The notes: a model not told the origin generated them from the letters alone. Shown: positions 1-12,830, numbered from the stretch's first letter. The stretch is 64,000 nt of DNA from Allium sativum (GCA_030737875.1 CM060919.1:806913160-806977159); one strand, 5' to 3'. Translations and numbers: made by a program.

Positions 1-1732
1 TCCTTTACACGTTTGAACTCATCTCTGGTCTTTCTATCAATTTCAAAAAAAGTTCTGTTATAATGTTGGGAAATTGTTCTTCACTTGGTGCCCCTATTGC
101 CAAATGTCTAAATTGCAAGGTTGGATCTTTCCCCATTACTTATCTAGGCATACCCCTTCATCCTACCAAACTTCATAAATCAGATTGGATTCCTCTTATC
201 TCAAAGATTGAATCTAGACTTTCATCCTGGAAGGCAAATTCCTTGTCCTCTGCTGGTCGCCTTGTGCTTCTCAAGCATGTTCTCTCCTCAATACCAACAT
301 ACTGGATGTCGTTTCACAAATTACCCATCTGGGTTATCAACAAGATTGACTCTATTCGAAGTTCTTTCCTTTGGAATGGTGATAAGCTCAAAAGGCTAGT
401 CAACTGGCATACAGTTTGTCTCCCTTACTCTCATGGAGGATTGAATGTCCCTCAACTTACCTCCTTCAACCAAGCTCTATTGGCTAAATGGATTTGGCGT
501 GCTCTTTCCCCTTCTCATTTCATATGGAAAGATTGGATCTTAATGCGTCTTTACAATGCAAACCCAGCCTTCATTCTTCACTTCAGTCCTGCCTCTAATC
601 CATCTCCATTCTGGAGGGGAGTTTTATCCTCCCTCGCGAGAGTTAAACCGCTTTTCCATGTTAAAGTAAATAATGGTGAATCATGTTTGTTTTGGCAAGA
701 TATTTGGTTCGGAGAACTTCCTCTTTCCTCCTCTATACCCAACCTTGGATCTAGTTACATTTCTAACCCACAGACAGTTGCTGAAGCCTTTAATTTGGGC
801 CCATTGGGCTTGTTTCCCAGTTCAATATTTGGGTTGTCCAGTTTACAAGAGTTGGCTAAGATAGAGAAACTCATTGATTCTTTTCAACTCTCGCATGGGC
901 CTGACTCTTTTTATTGGGCTTTGGGCTCTTCTCAAAAATTCTCAGTCAAGTCTTGTTATGGTTATTTGATCCATCCTGGACGATGTTATTCTTTCTCCAG
1001 AGTCTGGAACTGTCATCTCCCCCCACGCAACATTTTCTTTCAATGGCTCTTAATCCACAATCGCATCAACTCAAAAGACAGACTCTGCCGCTTTGGGGTC
1101 GATGTCAACCCTATTTGCGTTCTTTGCAACCTAAGTAATGAATCCCTCACCCATCTTTTCTTTGATTGTGACTTTCTTTTGTGGTTTGGGCCGCTGTTAG
1201 CTCATTCTTTCTCGGTTTCGTCCCTTCTTTTCGCTCTTTCTTCGATTACTGGCAGCACAACCCCCCTGACCCCTCGTCTGACTCTCTGGTAGCGATCTTC
1301 TGCTGGTGTATCTGGTTAGAATGAAAGGCATATGTATTCGGAAGACCCAAAAAGTTATTCTGGGGAACTTGTTTTCATATTCTGCATCTCTTTGAATTAT
1401 GGACAGGCTCGGTCAGGCACGCTCGCTTCAGACTCTCCCTCCCCCAGCCTCGCTCGCCTGGATCTCAAGAAAGCAGCTCGTTATTCCCTCTGTGATCAAG
1501 TATAAGTATGTAGTTCTATTTTGGTAGTGTATTTATCACTCAGCTGTGTTGTGGTTGCTATATGTACATCTTATTAGTACTCTTTAGACTGTATTATATA
1601 TGACCATCTTGGTCTGTTCTTAGTCTGCTACTGGTTGGGCCTGTCAACCAGATATTATTACTAGCTCTTTTGCATCTACGCGTAACCGGCTGTGTAGTGC
1701 CCGCTACACACCCGTTTTCCTCACAAAAAAAA
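1..1732 (+). mobile_element. LINE (L1-type) 3' fragment
   Basis: Right-hand part of a non-LTR retrotransposon: the end of ORF2 (to 1292, with degraded coding beyond), then an untranslated tail ending in a short A-run at 1725-1732. From about 1731 the sequence matches the giant-LTR family A (compare 9517-9588), so the LINE is inserted in LTR-A1. The 5' part and left target-site duplication lie outside the window. Such elements insert by target-primed reverse transcription, which explains the 3' A-run. Confidence 0.85.
3..1292 (+). pseudogene. LINE ORF2 C-terminal fragment (post-RT and zf-RVT region)
   Basis: The frame is already open at base 3, so the ATG at 63 is internal, not a start. The product would be the reverse-transcriptase polyprotein of a plant L1-type LINE. 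Visible parts are the end of the RT region (ELISGLSINFKKS before the ATG), the YLGIPL motif, the long post-RT linker typical of plant LINEs, and a zinc-binding region with CX2C-X8-H-X4-C at about residues 351-372 counted from 63. The frame ends at 1292, but recognisable coding (IFCWCIWLE) resumes in another frame at 1292 and meets a TGA at 1322-1324, where related elements usually have an arginine codon. So there is a frameshift and a nonsense change, the latter consistent with CpG decay. A dead copy. Confidence 0.85.
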
Positions 1733-3735
1733 CTAAGATTATTGGTATTTCAATTTATATTTATTTAATGGGAAATGATTTTGGGTTTATCGTGAACAAT
1801 GTTTTTAAATGACATTGATTCTTTAACCCAGTTGAAGATAAGATTTATTTCTTAAATTGGAATAATCGTAAAGTAATGATTTTGGATATTAAAACTGAAT
1901 TGGAATTTTAACAAATCTTTGAAAATAAGATTTAAGAATAAATTTAAAGAATTTATCTTTCATAAAATTAATGGGAACCTTTCCCTAATAATATGAATAT
2001 TTTATTTAAAGAATATGGAATGAGGTGTTGGATGTGTCTTTACAACACTTGATTTTTAAATTATAAAAATATACGAGTTATTCGGAAAGACCGGGTTTAA
2101 CCCATTCTGAATAATTACTACGACAATTAAAAGTTGAAGACATTGAAGATGGTAGGTGAAGAACGATGATCTTTACATCGAATGGACGGCTACTGATGCC
2201 TGGCACTAGGTCGCTCCCAGTAAAGGGTTAAAGTGGTAGTTTGTCCGGACGTACTTGTTGATCGTCCGGATACGCGAGCACCTAGGTGACTCCGGATTCT
2301 TTCATTCCCAGAACAAACTTGTAAATGGATGTGTGTACGACATTGAATTTCATGTCGTGTAATTAAATTGATATCTATTAATATATTTCTGAGGTGGTGG
2401 AGAATTTATTCTCTTGCTAAACACCCTTCTTTGAAACGCACGAGCTCAAAGGTTATATATTGGTAGTTATTGATCACATGGTATGGATTGTCAATGTGGC
2501 ACGCCAAGATGCAATTGATTGAGGCTTTTGTTGAAAAATAGAGCCTTGTGGTTGATGATCAAAGCATAGCCTATTTAGGCATAGCTTTGTGTAATACGTT
2601 ACCTCGTGAGCCTCACACCCTGGTAGAGTCAAAAACGGGACAAGGGAACGCAGGGAGTGCACACGTTTCTTTCTAGCTAGAAGTAGTGTTTTTACAAGGC
2701 CCAACATTTTTACTTATGTGGTTGATGGAATTAGGTGCCTCGGATATTTTTACTGGTCGTCAATGGCCAATTTATAGGTCCAATAGGATCGAGAAGCGTG
2801 TGTTCAGGAACTACCAATCCACTAAAGTATTTGTGGACCGGCCCTGCTGTATCCAATGGTTCGCCAGTGTCCGAATCCTGAGACATTGCTAGAGTGTCTC
2901 AAATCGATTAGGAGATCGTCCCTAGCCTTGACTCATGATGGAAACCAACCTCCAATACGACATTATGGTCTTGATTGTAAACCTATATATGGAAACATAG
3001 TAGGATGGGGTACTATGCCGTCTAGGATTGATACATTTACTTTTAAGTGTTTTTGAAACATACATACACTAATAATAATATCAAACTCGTTTTTATGGTA
3101 TCAATCATTTTTGACCATTATAAGGTAAAACTCTATTCTTCGGCTTGCGTTGCATTGTGTGATGGGAACTGAATCTTATAATGGTTTCATTTTTCTAAAA
3201 AGCATTGCATTGTTTTAACGATTTACTTTATTTATGCACTGGCAATCCAATGGAGTAAACCCGTTCCGCGTTAGCGGCGTGGAATTGTGATTAGCCTTAT
3301 TACCAATTAAGTTAAGTAAAAATTTCTCATACCACTCCCATGACTGACCTGTAGTTTGTTTCACTTGCAAACTCGGGTGTCCTCTTTTCCACATGGGCAG
3401 TCGAGTAGATTATTTTGCAGATATATTGAGAAGGATTCTGGATCGAAGCTTAAAGCTGTGTCCAGAGTATTAATAGACTTCCGCTGTATCAGTTTAGTTA
3501 TTTATGTTGCATTGTATTAAATCTTTTGTAAATTATCTTCCGTTGTATTATTCTCAATGCACTCTGATATATTCTGTACTCTGATGTTATATTATCATGA
3601 TGTAAATTAAGTCTTTTGTTATTATTCTAATGTATTGTATTCCCAAAGTTAAAGTATTCGTAGATTTACAACTTTTGGTTCAGTCCTGTATGGTTTATGG
3701 TTGATTCAAAGGGTGGGGATTTTCGGGTCTTTACA
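1733..3735 (+). repeat. Giant LTR family A, copy A1 (3' part)
   Basis: Last about 2 kb of a long terminal repeat. The left part is cut off by the LINE. It ends TTTACA at 3730-3735, two bases before a primer binding site, as expected for a 5' LTR. The beginning matches LTR-A2 at 9517-9588 and its continuation at 32336. By adding segments, full LTR-A would be about 7.0 kb. It holds the GGGTT...AACCC hairpin near 1787 and the block near 2400-2700 that recurs in every giant LTR here. Its terminal 400 bp (from about 3336) is the type-A ending also seen in LTR-B3. No coding capacity recognised. Confidence 0.85.
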
Positions 3736-3737
3736 TT

Positions 3738-3754
3738 TGGTATCAGAGCTCTGG
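3738..3754 (+). other. Primer binding site (initiator Met tRNA), family A
   Basis: TGGTATCAGAGCTCTGG lies two bases after the LTR end TTTACA. TGGTATCAGAGC is the complement of the 3' end of plant initiator methionine tRNA, the usual primer of Ty3/gypsy and Ty1/copia elements. Confidence 0.85.
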
Positions 3755-3813
3755 TTTTCTCAAATCTTTAGGGTATAACTCGTTAGAACTGGACAAAATG
3801 CTCATCAGAGGTA

Positions 3814-3870
3814 GGATTAGTAATATCCTATAAAAAGAATGACTCGTTAGAGATGGGATCAGTAGTATCC
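3814..3870 (+). repeat. Post-PBS hairpin repeats, family A
   Basis: Two 15-nt hairpins, GGATTAGTAATATCC (3814-3828) and GGATCAGTAGTATCC (3856-3870), share stem GGAT/ATCC but have different loops, and sit in repeated TTAGAG...AGAATGA context. The same arrangement occurs after the PBS of family B and of the LARD-like element. Confidence 0.65.
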
Positions 3871-4460
3871 TAGAATGAGTCTGAAGAGTGTTATTTTAAA
3901 AAAAAACTTAGTTTTAAAAATTTATCTTGAAATATGTATTTGAGATATTATTATATTTTAATTTGGACAATCAAGTATATAAAGATTTTAATATACGTCT
4001 GATCCACGTGTATACGAAGTCTCAAATATACTTGATAGATATAGAATCTCACTTTAGTCGCGGAGATGTTCTGATGGTGGTTCGAAACATCATCAGAATT
4101 TATGTTCGAGTTTCAAAAGTGGTATATCTATATATTTCCATTGACTGGTGTAAGAACCAAAACTAGATAGGGTCTATTGCTTTGATTTGCACTAAAAATA
4201 TGATTTTTGACTATATATAAAAGTTATATATATTTCAAAAGTTAATCACCTAATTGATTGCTGGTTATGATGTTTGATAATTAGTTTAACTAATTAAAAT
4301 ATTGGAATGATAATTAATTCAACCAATATATTAAAGAATGATAAATTTAAATAAATAAAATTTAATATTGAATTAAACTGAAAATTGATTAAAATTAAAA
4401 GTTGAGTTGGTTAATTAAACGACTTTCAGCTTCGTTCCTTTTCGAGGACGAAAAGATTTC

Positions 4461-4473
4461 AAGTGGGGTAGAT
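4461..4473 (+). other. Polypurine tract, family A
   Basis: AAGTGGGGTAGAT directly precedes the LTR start TGTAACAACCC at 4474. It follows a CCTTTTCGAGGACGAAAAG stretch found before the 3' LTR in family B and, in similar form, in the LARD-like element. It would prime plus-strand synthesis. Confidence 0.8.
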
Positions 4474-5200
4474 TGTAACAACCCACAAATTCTGAACCAA
4501 TTTTAAAAAAATTATAAATTTTAATGGAAATTTAATAGTTAAAATAATTTATTTTAAATAACAACGATTAAAAAATTATTTTAATCGAAGTTAGGATGAA
4601 TTTTTTAATTTAATTATAAAAAGGAGTTAGAGATAGCACGGTAGTTTGAAAATTTGAATTTCAACTTTGACTGACTGTACAAGATTCAAAATAAAACGGA
4701 TTTTAGTAAAACCGAAAATATTAGAATCTATTTAAAAATATCTTTTCAATGAATCTGAAAAAATCGAAATTTCATGGCGGGAATCAAAAGTTATGTCTAG
4801 TTTAAAATTCAGTATAGTCGATGTAGAATTTATATATATTTTTTAATATTAAAAATAACCATTTTTCAAACGACCTCCATTTTTGACGAAACCACTTTTT
4901 TTGGAACCGGAATGTCAAATTATTGCTAGGTTTCAATTTTTATAATTTTTAGAATCAATATGTGAGCGAGGCAAAAGAAAATGTGTTTTGTCAATTTCAG
5001 TCAATTTCGATCGACCAAAAAATGGCCATTTTTCAAACGGTCTCAGAATTTGATGAAATTAGCCTTGCTAGAATTGTATCGTGAAAAACATAGCTAGAAA
5101 TAATTTTTCTGGAATTTTTAGAGTCCGCATGTGGCCCCGGTGAATTTAAATGTAAGATTGAATTAATTAATTAAATGATTTAAATATTAAATTAAAGATT

Positions 5201-5301
5201 TCAGGCCATAGACATTCGATTGGGCTCAAGGGACCTACTCCATTGGATCCTTCAGGCCATAAACATTCGATTGGGCTCACGGGACCTAGTCTATTGGATC
5301 C
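5201..5301 (+). repeat. 51-bp tandem duplication in U3 of LTR-A2
   Basis: Two adjacent copies of a 51-bp unit beginning TCAGGCCATA (5201 and 5252), differing at a few positions. They end about 110 bp upstream of the TATA-like box, so they lie in the promoter-proximal U3 where enhancer duplications often occur in LTRs. Confidence 0.75.
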
Positions 5302-5407
5302 GGAACGGGGGTATTTGCCTAGGGACATCCTTCGTTGGACTGGATTTGGGGTTAACATGAATTAACAGGCTTTAACTTTGAATTAATGAATTAAATTAAT
5401 ATTTTAT

Positions 5408-5415
5408 TATAAAAA
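5408..5415 (+). promoter_or_regulatory. TATA-like box of LTR-A2
   Basis: TATAAAAA, 934 bp into the LTR, at the equivalent position to the clear TATAAATA of family B (about 720 bp into LTR-B). It would put transcription start near 5440 and leave about 6 kb of the LTR as R plus U5. Confidence 0.5.
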
Positions 5416-6239
5416 CCCAAATTAACAAAACCTTGATCTCCATTATAGAGCTACTGCCCCTGTACGTTTCAACGGCCTTCCTCCTCCAAAAGGTAATCCT
5501 TAATCTCTTCCATAATACCAAAAATTAAATCGAGATTTCAAAGTATAATCCGAAGCACTTTTCCTCATCTTCAAATTGATACGGTTTTGATTGGATTCCA
5601 GGCCATGTGTAGTTCGAATTTAGGGTTCAACTGACCGGAATTCGCGTGGGCATTGAAAGGCCGAGGGGCTTGCGAGCTAGGAGAGGCTTAGGGCGCTGGT
5701 AGATGGTTTGAAGGGCTTCGATGGGATGATGGCTGATCGTGCTCCGGAGCTATGGTGGGCGTGCGATTTGGGAACCCTTGTGTTGACATTCGGTTCGGTT
5801 TCACAGCAGGTTACAAGAGGAAGTTGACGACCTTTATTTTTGTTTAGAATGTAATGGTTTTTTTAATTTTAGTTAAGAGTTAACTAGTTTATTAAAAATC
5901 ATTAAGTTAAAATGGCAACAACTCACTCAAATCTAAGTCTTATCAAAATTTAACGAAATGAAATGCGTTGCGATCATATTGAAGAACACTGCAACCTGGG
6001 ACTATCCAGATCTGAAACAGAGCAAATCAGATTTTAAGGAAAATCCCAATTTGAACTGTACCAAATTGAAAGCTCGGTGAGATTTCTACATTTATAAATA
6101 GTTATAATTACTTATCTCCCGTTATTTAAAATGCATGCTTGTATGATAATTAATTCAGATCTGCGATGAATGATGTTGTATTTGTTGCTTGTGGATCATG
6201 TGGATTGTGATGTATGTGTTGTTTAGATCTAGATCTGAA

Positions 6240-9110
6240 ATAAAAATCATATTTTTATTTTAGATCTATATTGATTTAATTCATAATAGAGTCCTCCTTC
6301 TATTCAAATCCATGAACATGGAGTCGTTCTTTTTTTATTTAGATCCATCTTCTTTAATTTAGATCTATGACTTTTGTTTAGATCCATGAATACTGATTTG
6401 CCTTTATTATAAAAAAATAACCTTTATTGGATACATGAACATTAGAATTAGATTAACAATAAAAGTCACCTTTTTATTTGTGTATGAAATGTTTGATAAG
6501 AAAAAGAAAAACAAAATAACATTTTTTATGAAATATTTGAGTAGAATAAAATAACATTTTTATATAAAATGTTTGATTGGAATAAAATAACATTTTTGTT
6601 TAAAATGTTTGAATAAGAATAAAATGTCATTTTTGGTACATAATGTCATTAAGGTCATTTTATTTAAAATGTCATCTTTGTAAGATTATTACATTGAAAT
6701 AAATATTTCATTTTGTTAAGATTATTACATTAAAAAGGATTACATAAAAATAATATTTTTGGTCAAAACATGTAAATTGAAATAAAAATAAGATTTTGGG
6801 CAAACAGTCGGTGAAATAAAAGATTATATTTTAGCGTGAATTTGTCACAGTAAAAAAGGGTAGAAGTAAAAGGCTATATTTATAATGTAGTTAGTTTCAA
6901 TAAAAAGATCAAACATTAAAGATTACATTTTTATGGGTAATATGTTCTAATCAAAAGATTGAAATTTAAAAGATTACTTTTTATGAATATGCTTTCATTA
7001 ACAAGAGTAGGATTAAAAGATTACCTTTTTATGTAATATGTCTTTCATTAGGAAGAATAGTTTTAAAGTAACATTTTTATTGTCAAGTTAGTTATAATGA
7101 AAAGAATTGATATAAAAGAAATATATTGTAATTAAAAGAATAGATTTTAAAGATGCATTTTTATTTACAATTTTTATGCAATAAAACAGGGAAGTTGAAA
7201 GTAACATCTTTGTTGTCATTTTATATGAAATAATAATAGTCATTCTTGTCAAAACATGTAAACCATGAAATTAAAAGTTGAATTTTTATTTGCATTCCTT
7301 GATGCAAATAAAATATTGAATTAGAAGTTGCATTTTTATTTGCAAATTTAGATGCAAATAAAACCTTGAATTAGAAGTTGCATTTTTATTTGCATTCTTT
7401 TATGCAAATAAATCATTAATTAAATTATTACATTTTTATTTTCATTTAGATGCAAATAAAAAGCATAGTTTTAAAAGTTACAATTTTATTACATTTTAGA
7501 TATAAATAAAGGAATATGATTAAAAATATCATTTTTACTTTTAAACTAAAAAGATTATGGTAAAATGAATTCATCTTTGTTGTAATTTTGTCAAATTAAA
7601 TAAAGTGTTTTTATTTTCATCATAGATTATAATAAAAAGATTGGAATTAAAAAGATATATTTTTAGTGTCATCTTAGCTTCAATAAAAAGAGTAAATAGA
7701 CAGGTAAGGTTTATTTGTCCTTTTGTTGCAATACAAAAAGATACATTTTTATCATTTAAAAAGAATGAGACAAAATTATTTAATTTTGTCATTTTAAAAG
7801 GTTAAGACAAATATATTCACTTTTGTCATTTTAAAGGAATGAGGCAAAATATTCATTTTTGTGTCACTTAAAAAGAATGAAGCAAAAACATTCACCATTA
7901 TCAATTTACAATAGTTGAAATCCATTTTGTCGTTTTTGTCAAACTACTAAAGTTAAATCCATTTTATCGCTTATGTCAAAATTATCATAGTTAAAATAAA
8001 TTGGTCACTTTTGTCGAACTATAATGGCTAAAACAAAACATTATCATTTTGTCTAAAACCAAACATTACTTATATTTGTTTTGTTGAATTAGATTTGCCA
8101 ACAAAAAAAGTCATTATCTTTGTTGTTTTGTTGAAAAAGATTAGTTAAATCGAAATATACATTCTGTCAAAATATTCATTTTTGTCAAAATAGATTAGTT
8201 AAAGAACACCATATATTTTGGTCCAGATAAGACTAGTTGAATCAAGATACACATTTTTGGACAAATAGCTTAGTTGAAACAAAATATTATTTATGTCAAA
8301 AATATTTACTTTTGTCAAAAATATAATAGTTGAAACAAAAGTTATATTTTGTTAAATATGATGGTTGAAAACAAAAATTACCTTTTATTAATTAGATTTG
8401 AATTAAGACAAAAATTACATTTCGTTAAATGAAAGGGTTAAACACGAATAGTATTTTTGTGAAATAGGTTTGTGTTACCATAGAAATATCCATTTTGATA
8501 AAATAGAATTGTCAGCAAAGTGGAACTTCGTATACATTTTATTGAGATAGAATTTACATGCAAATATAATAATCATTTTTATTTGCATAGCATACGATAG
8601 AATTTACATGCAAATTAATCATTTTTAGCTGCATAACATACGATAGAATTTACGTGCAAATATAATAATCATTTTTATTTACATAGCATACAATAGAATT
8701 TATATACAAATATAAAAGTCATCTTTTATTGTGCAAACTTACATTGGAGTTTATATTCAAATATAAGAATTATATTCTTGGTCAAACCATACATTAGAAT
8801 GTATAGGTGAGTTAAAGTGATATTTCTATATGTTAATGCATACATTAGAATTTGTATGCACTTTGAAATAAACATTTTTAGGTGCTAGGTTATACATTGA
8901 AAAACATATACAAATGTGATTATTTCTTTTATGTGTTAAGTTTAAAAATAATTACATACAAATAAAGTATAATAAAAATTATCTTTTATTTGTCATTTGC
9001 AATAATGGCATATAAATAAATTACATTCTATTAGATATTAGAAACGTATAAAGAAATTATGCGAGTCAAATATATTTTATTTCGACATTAGAAATAAAAT
9101 ATCATGTTTT
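6240..9110 (+). repeat. Hairpin-rich diverged repeat region of LTR-A2
   Basis: About 2.9 kb of degenerate units, roughly 50-70 bp each, in which a T-rich arm (CATTTTTATTTGCAT) is followed by an A-rich complementary arm (ATGCAAATAAAA). The best example is an 11-bp perfect stem, TTTATTTGCAT at 7285-7295 with ATGCAAATAAA at 7302-7312. Units vary (GTCAAAAT, ACAAATA, GCAAATA) but arms tend to stay complementary. No coding potential. Confidence 0.7.
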
Positions 9111-9583
9111 GTCCATCATTATCAACATGTTGATAGTATTGAAATTGGTCAAATTCATTACCCAATTATTTATTTATATGTATTGTTGTTGGCTGGAAAC
9201 CCCACACAGGTATTAGGATGATAATTGATATACACTAGTCCCAATATTTATTTGTATGTCAATCAATATATTGTTGACAGGCTGCAATGAGCGTTATTAT
9301 TTCATTTTAATGCTCACACAGTTGTGATCTTATCTCTAGATGTTAAATGGATGGTTTGATGATTATTTATCAATTGTTGTCATTTACATACGATGTATGA
9401 AATCCATATAACCAAAGTTATATGGTAAATGATGGAGTCACTTTCCGATTCAGAATAACTTTCATATGAAGAATATTTTAAAACAAAGAATTTCTTTTAA
9501 ATAAAGAATAAATCTTTCAACTAAGATTATTGGTATTTCAATTTATATTTATTTGTTGGAAAATGATTTTGGGTTTATCGTGA

Positions 9584-9588
9584 ATAAT
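9584..9588. other. Target-site duplication of the solo LTR-A (left copy)
   Basis: ATAAT at 9584-9588 and ACAAT at 32336-32340 flank the minus-strand solo LTR. The empty site in LTR-A1 (near 1796) reads ACAAT, so the left copy has a C-to-T change. Confidence 0.7.
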
Positions 9589-9975
9589 TGTAACGACCCG
9601 GTTTTTTGCCCGACCCCAATCGATCGCAAGATCGATCAAGACCGTTCAAAATCCGCATACGTTAACTTTGGGCATACAAAACATCAGAACAACAACACAT
9701 ACTTTTATAACATCTGTAACACCCTATATGTTGAATAACTTGCTATAATATAAAACAGGGCAGAATTAAATTTTAAAATCTGAATCAGGGGAAACGGGCT
9801 ATGCCATTGCGTTCGTCTCGGAAAAATACGCGAAATAGAGTCCGAGTTTTCGTAAATCGGAGTCTGTATGATCCAGTTAAGGCCCGAAGAAGTTTTCAGA
9901 AAATTCAAAACAGATTTAAAATATTCAAACTTCACATTTCAGAAGAGGCGGAAAAATTCCCGCCAGACAGAGGGT

Positions 9976-9998
9976 GTCGACCCCCCCTAGGGGTCGAC
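9976..9998. repeat. GTCGAC palindromes in U3 (two copies)
   Basis: GTCGAC at 9976-9981 and 9993-9998, each in a GGGGTCGACCCC-like context, about 130-150 bp upstream of the TATA box. The 3' LTR has six at the same place. Confidence 0.8.
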
Positions 9999-10128
9999 CC
10001 CCCTGTCAGTCTGTGTGACCTGGGTGCACTGATTTGGGATTTGGGCTACGGTTGGTGGCTAGTGACGAGATCTGATGGCTCTAATCTGATTTAGGGTTAA
10101 TCTAATGGCCTAAAACACTTAACTAATC

Positions 10129-10136
10129 TATAAATA
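10129..10136 (+). promoter_or_regulatory. TATA box of 5' LTR (Tekay-like)
   Basis: TATAAATA in the context CTATAAATACACC, a consensus plant TATA box, 414 bp into the LTR and followed by a C/A-rich stretch. Transcription should start near 10160-10165. Confidence 0.75.
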
Positions 10137-10375
10137 CACCCTAACACTACCCTAATTCATACTAAAATTGGAGACAACGTCGTTATGCCGTCAAAATGCA
10201 ACTAGAAGGAGCCACCAACAAATTAAAGAGGAAGATAGCTTCTCAAATCAACTTCTAATCAACTCTAGCAACTTAATCTTCTTCATAGGAGTGCTAATCA
10301 ACAAGTTGTGAGTTTCTATGCCTTTAGCAAGCAATTGCTAAACTAATTATGATAGTATATAATGAGGTTATGGTT

Positions 10376-10680
10376 ATGTATGTGGATCAATGCAAGTTAT
10401 GTTATCATATGCTATGTGTTCATGATGTTATGCAAGTTATGCAAGTCATATGCTATGTGTTATGCAAGTCATGCAAGTCATATGCTATGTGTTCATGATG
10501 TTATGCAAGTTATGCAAGTCATATGCTATGTGTTCATGATGTTATGCAAGTTATGCAAGTCATATGCTATGTGTTCATGATAATATGCAAGTTATGCAAG
10601 TCATATGCTATGTGTTCATGATGTTATGCAAGTTATGCAAGTCATATGCTATGAGTTCATGATGCTAGTTATGCAAATCA
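10376..10680 (+). repeat. Tandem repeat of about 41 bp in the 5' LTR
   Basis: About seven copies of a unit built from ATGTTATGCAAGTTATGCA followed by AGTCATATGCTATGTGTTC. More diverged ATGCAAG-containing units continue to about 11000. The open frame through this array is a by-product of the repeat. Confidence 0.85.
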
Positions 10681-12816
10681 CTATGATAAACATTGATCCA
10701 TTATGACACCATGATTATGCAAGTTTGTTGTATGATTATATGCAAGTTCATATATGATATGTTATGCAAGTTTGGTGTTTGATTATATGCAAGTTCATAT
10801 ATGACATGTTATGCAAGTTTGGTGTTTGATTATATGCAAGTAACATGTGCAAGTTTACACCTTTGTATGATATGCATACATATGCAAGTTAACCCTTTTG
10901 TATGTCATACATACATATGCAAGTTTACCCCTTTGTATGACATAAGTAGCTTATACAAGTTACCCTCTTTATGACATATGTGATTCATGCAAGTTTGGGT
11001 TGATTATTTAAGCTAGTTGGGTTTGATGCTATATGCATGTTGACACCTTTAAAACCCATGTTGATGCTAATGTTATGCAAGTTGAACCCATTGTATGTGT
11101 GATGAATCTTCCCTTTTAAGTATGTCATGTTAGCGAATTACGTGGGGAACGATGGGGTTAATATTCATGTTAATGAAATGGTGTGAATTTGGTATGATTA
11201 TGCATACCATAAAGTGGATGGACATAATTGAGTCAATTATGTACATCGTTAAATTTGTAATTAATTAGGGATAATTAATACAAATTATGGGGGTGATTAA
11301 TTAGGTGTAATTAATCGACTAAGACACGAGGTTGGACCCTTTTGTAGCATAAGACTGCCCGGAACCGACCGGCAAATCCAGCGGCTACAAATGATTGGCC
11401 CAATGTGAGAGGTCTTAAGCATAAACTAAATACGTGACAAGTGTAAAGACACGAGGTTAGACTCGGTTATGGCGTAAGGCTGCCCGGACCCGACCGGCAA
11501 ATCCAGCTGCCATAAAAGATAGTCTAATGTGAGAGGTCTTTACAACGGTTACGTTCTTAATCAATTAAGAAACACTTAACCAGATAAGCATGTAGTGGGG
11601 CACGAGGGGTTAAGTGGGTGCCTTGGGTGGCATGTGGAAATCAAGTAAGTGCCTTGGGTGGCATGTGGAAATCTAGTGGGTTGCCTTGGATGGCAATAGA
11701 AAATACGATTAGAATACTTAACCAAGTGGAAACATGTAATTAAACATGATTAAAGGGTTAAGTGGGATGCACTAGAAAAAGGGACAAGCTTAGGTGGGTA
11801 GCTTGTGGGGGCCCATTTCAACCAGTAACCCATATGTATCTTATTGGGCTCGACCCATGTCGAGGACGGGACACGCGTACTGGGCTTGACTATAAGAGGC
11901 CAAAATGGGTTAGCGGTGGCAACGCAAGTCCAACGGGTTTCATATGCGTGTGTGGACCCGGGCTGGTAGGTAAGACGTTGTTGCATCGTGTAGGTATAAG
12001 CTGTGCACCGTTGATTGTATCGGGTTGCCACTTTGGGGAGTGATACACCCCACTGTGGGGTCAGCACGGGTATCTACGTTAGGGAGCCGATCGCTTGGGG
12101 GAGTAGTGGGTACACTTAGTGGAGACAGGGGAAGACGGCACCTATGTGGTCAGCTAGGGGTACACAAAACTACTAGTTATATTTTCTAAGTCCTTGGGTG
12201 GGATCAACCTTTAAGTAGGAATGACTGGTGTGGTGCAGTGTAGTAATTACCCTTGGGTGGGTAGATGCGTCTTTACCGTTATCTTAGTTCATCCTATGTC
12301 TAGTTGGCTGCTTAGTGTAGTCATTTATCCCCAGTCATCACCATACCAAGTTTATATTATACCCTAATTACTTTAATGATTGTATTGTTAAAGTTATAGG
12401 GCTCACTCAGACTTATGTCTGACCATGTTGTTTTTATCTTTTTCCCAACCCTCAGGTTCTCAGAGTGGGCCTAGCACTAGTGGGCTTTGATCAGATTGCT
12501 TTATCTATCTTTTGGAGCTTGGACCGTGATGTAAAGCCCAGCTTATCTTTTCTATTATGGCTATTAGTTATGTAGTGGGATTATGTACTTATGTTTTATC
12601 AGGATGGATATTTAGTACTTGACTCTGGTTTTAGTTGGTATTGATATGTAACCAAACATGTTTATCTTCTGCTGCAATGAAATGATGTTTTAGATTTCAA
12701 GTATTATTTATATCTGTCTTGTTGTAATTTTTCTGTTCTATATTCACTTAAAATACTCCACCTAAGTTAAGGCATTCCCTTAGTGAGTGACCTTAGCGGG
12801 TGAAGGGTGTTACACG

Positions 12817-12830
12817 TGGTATCAGAGCTG
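12817..12830 (+). other. Primer binding site (initiator Met tRNA), Tekay-like
   Basis: TGGTATCAGAGCTG begins two bases after the 5' LTR end; its first 12 bases match the initiator tRNA-Met complement. Confidence 0.85.

Larger units (their letters stand above)
3736..4473 (+). mobile_element. Family A internal region (738 bp, noncoding)
   Basis: Complete internal domain between LTR-A1 and LTR-A2. It starts with the primer binding site and ends with a polypurine tract. No gag or pol motif is visible in any frame; the longest open frame (3927-4166, 79 codons) is AT-rich and resembles nothing I recognise. The first 140 bp hold two hairpin repeats (3814-3828 and 3856-3870) embedded in CTCRTTAGAG-like direct repeats. 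The element is non-autonomous. Confidence 0.8.
4474..9588 (+). repeat. Giant LTR family A, copy A2 (5' part)
   Basis: Begins TGTAACAACCC after the polypurine tract and runs to the solo-LTR insertion at 9589; it resumes at 32336. Order: U3 of about 930 bp with a 51-bp tandem duplication (5201-5301); TATA-like box at 5408; a GC-rich stretch around 5620-5830; a GTGAG motif near 6078; then about 2.9 kb of AT-rich, hairpin-rich repeats to about 9110; then more ordinary sequence. ORFs inside are short and unconvincing. Confidence 0.85.
9715..12814 (+). repeat. 5' LTR of the Tekay-like element
   Basis: TGTAACACCC at 9715 to GGGTGTTACA ending at 12814. Contains two GTCGAC palindromes (9976 and 9993), a TATA box at 10129, ATGCAAGTTATG-type tandem repeats (about 10376-11000), repeated GTGCCTTGGGTGGCATGTGG units (11616-11700) and a T-rich U5. 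Open frames of about 100 codons near 11750-12067 occur on both strands and recur in the 3' LTR only because the LTRs are copies; I do not regard them as genes. Confidence 0.9.

Noticed and set aside
3927..4166. 79-codon frame in the family A internal region as a gag remnant
   Set aside because: No zinc knuckle or capsid-like motif and no equivalent in the family B internal region.
10362..10580. 72-codon frame rich in Cys, Met and Tyr
   Set aside because: Produced by the ATGCAAGTTATG tandem repeat; repeat-derived, no start context of note.
11750..12067. Overlapping frames of about 100 codons on both strands of the Tekay-like LTR, repeated at 19028-19345
   Set aside because: Conserved only because the two LTRs are copies of each other; no recognisable domain and no sign of codon-level constraint between them.
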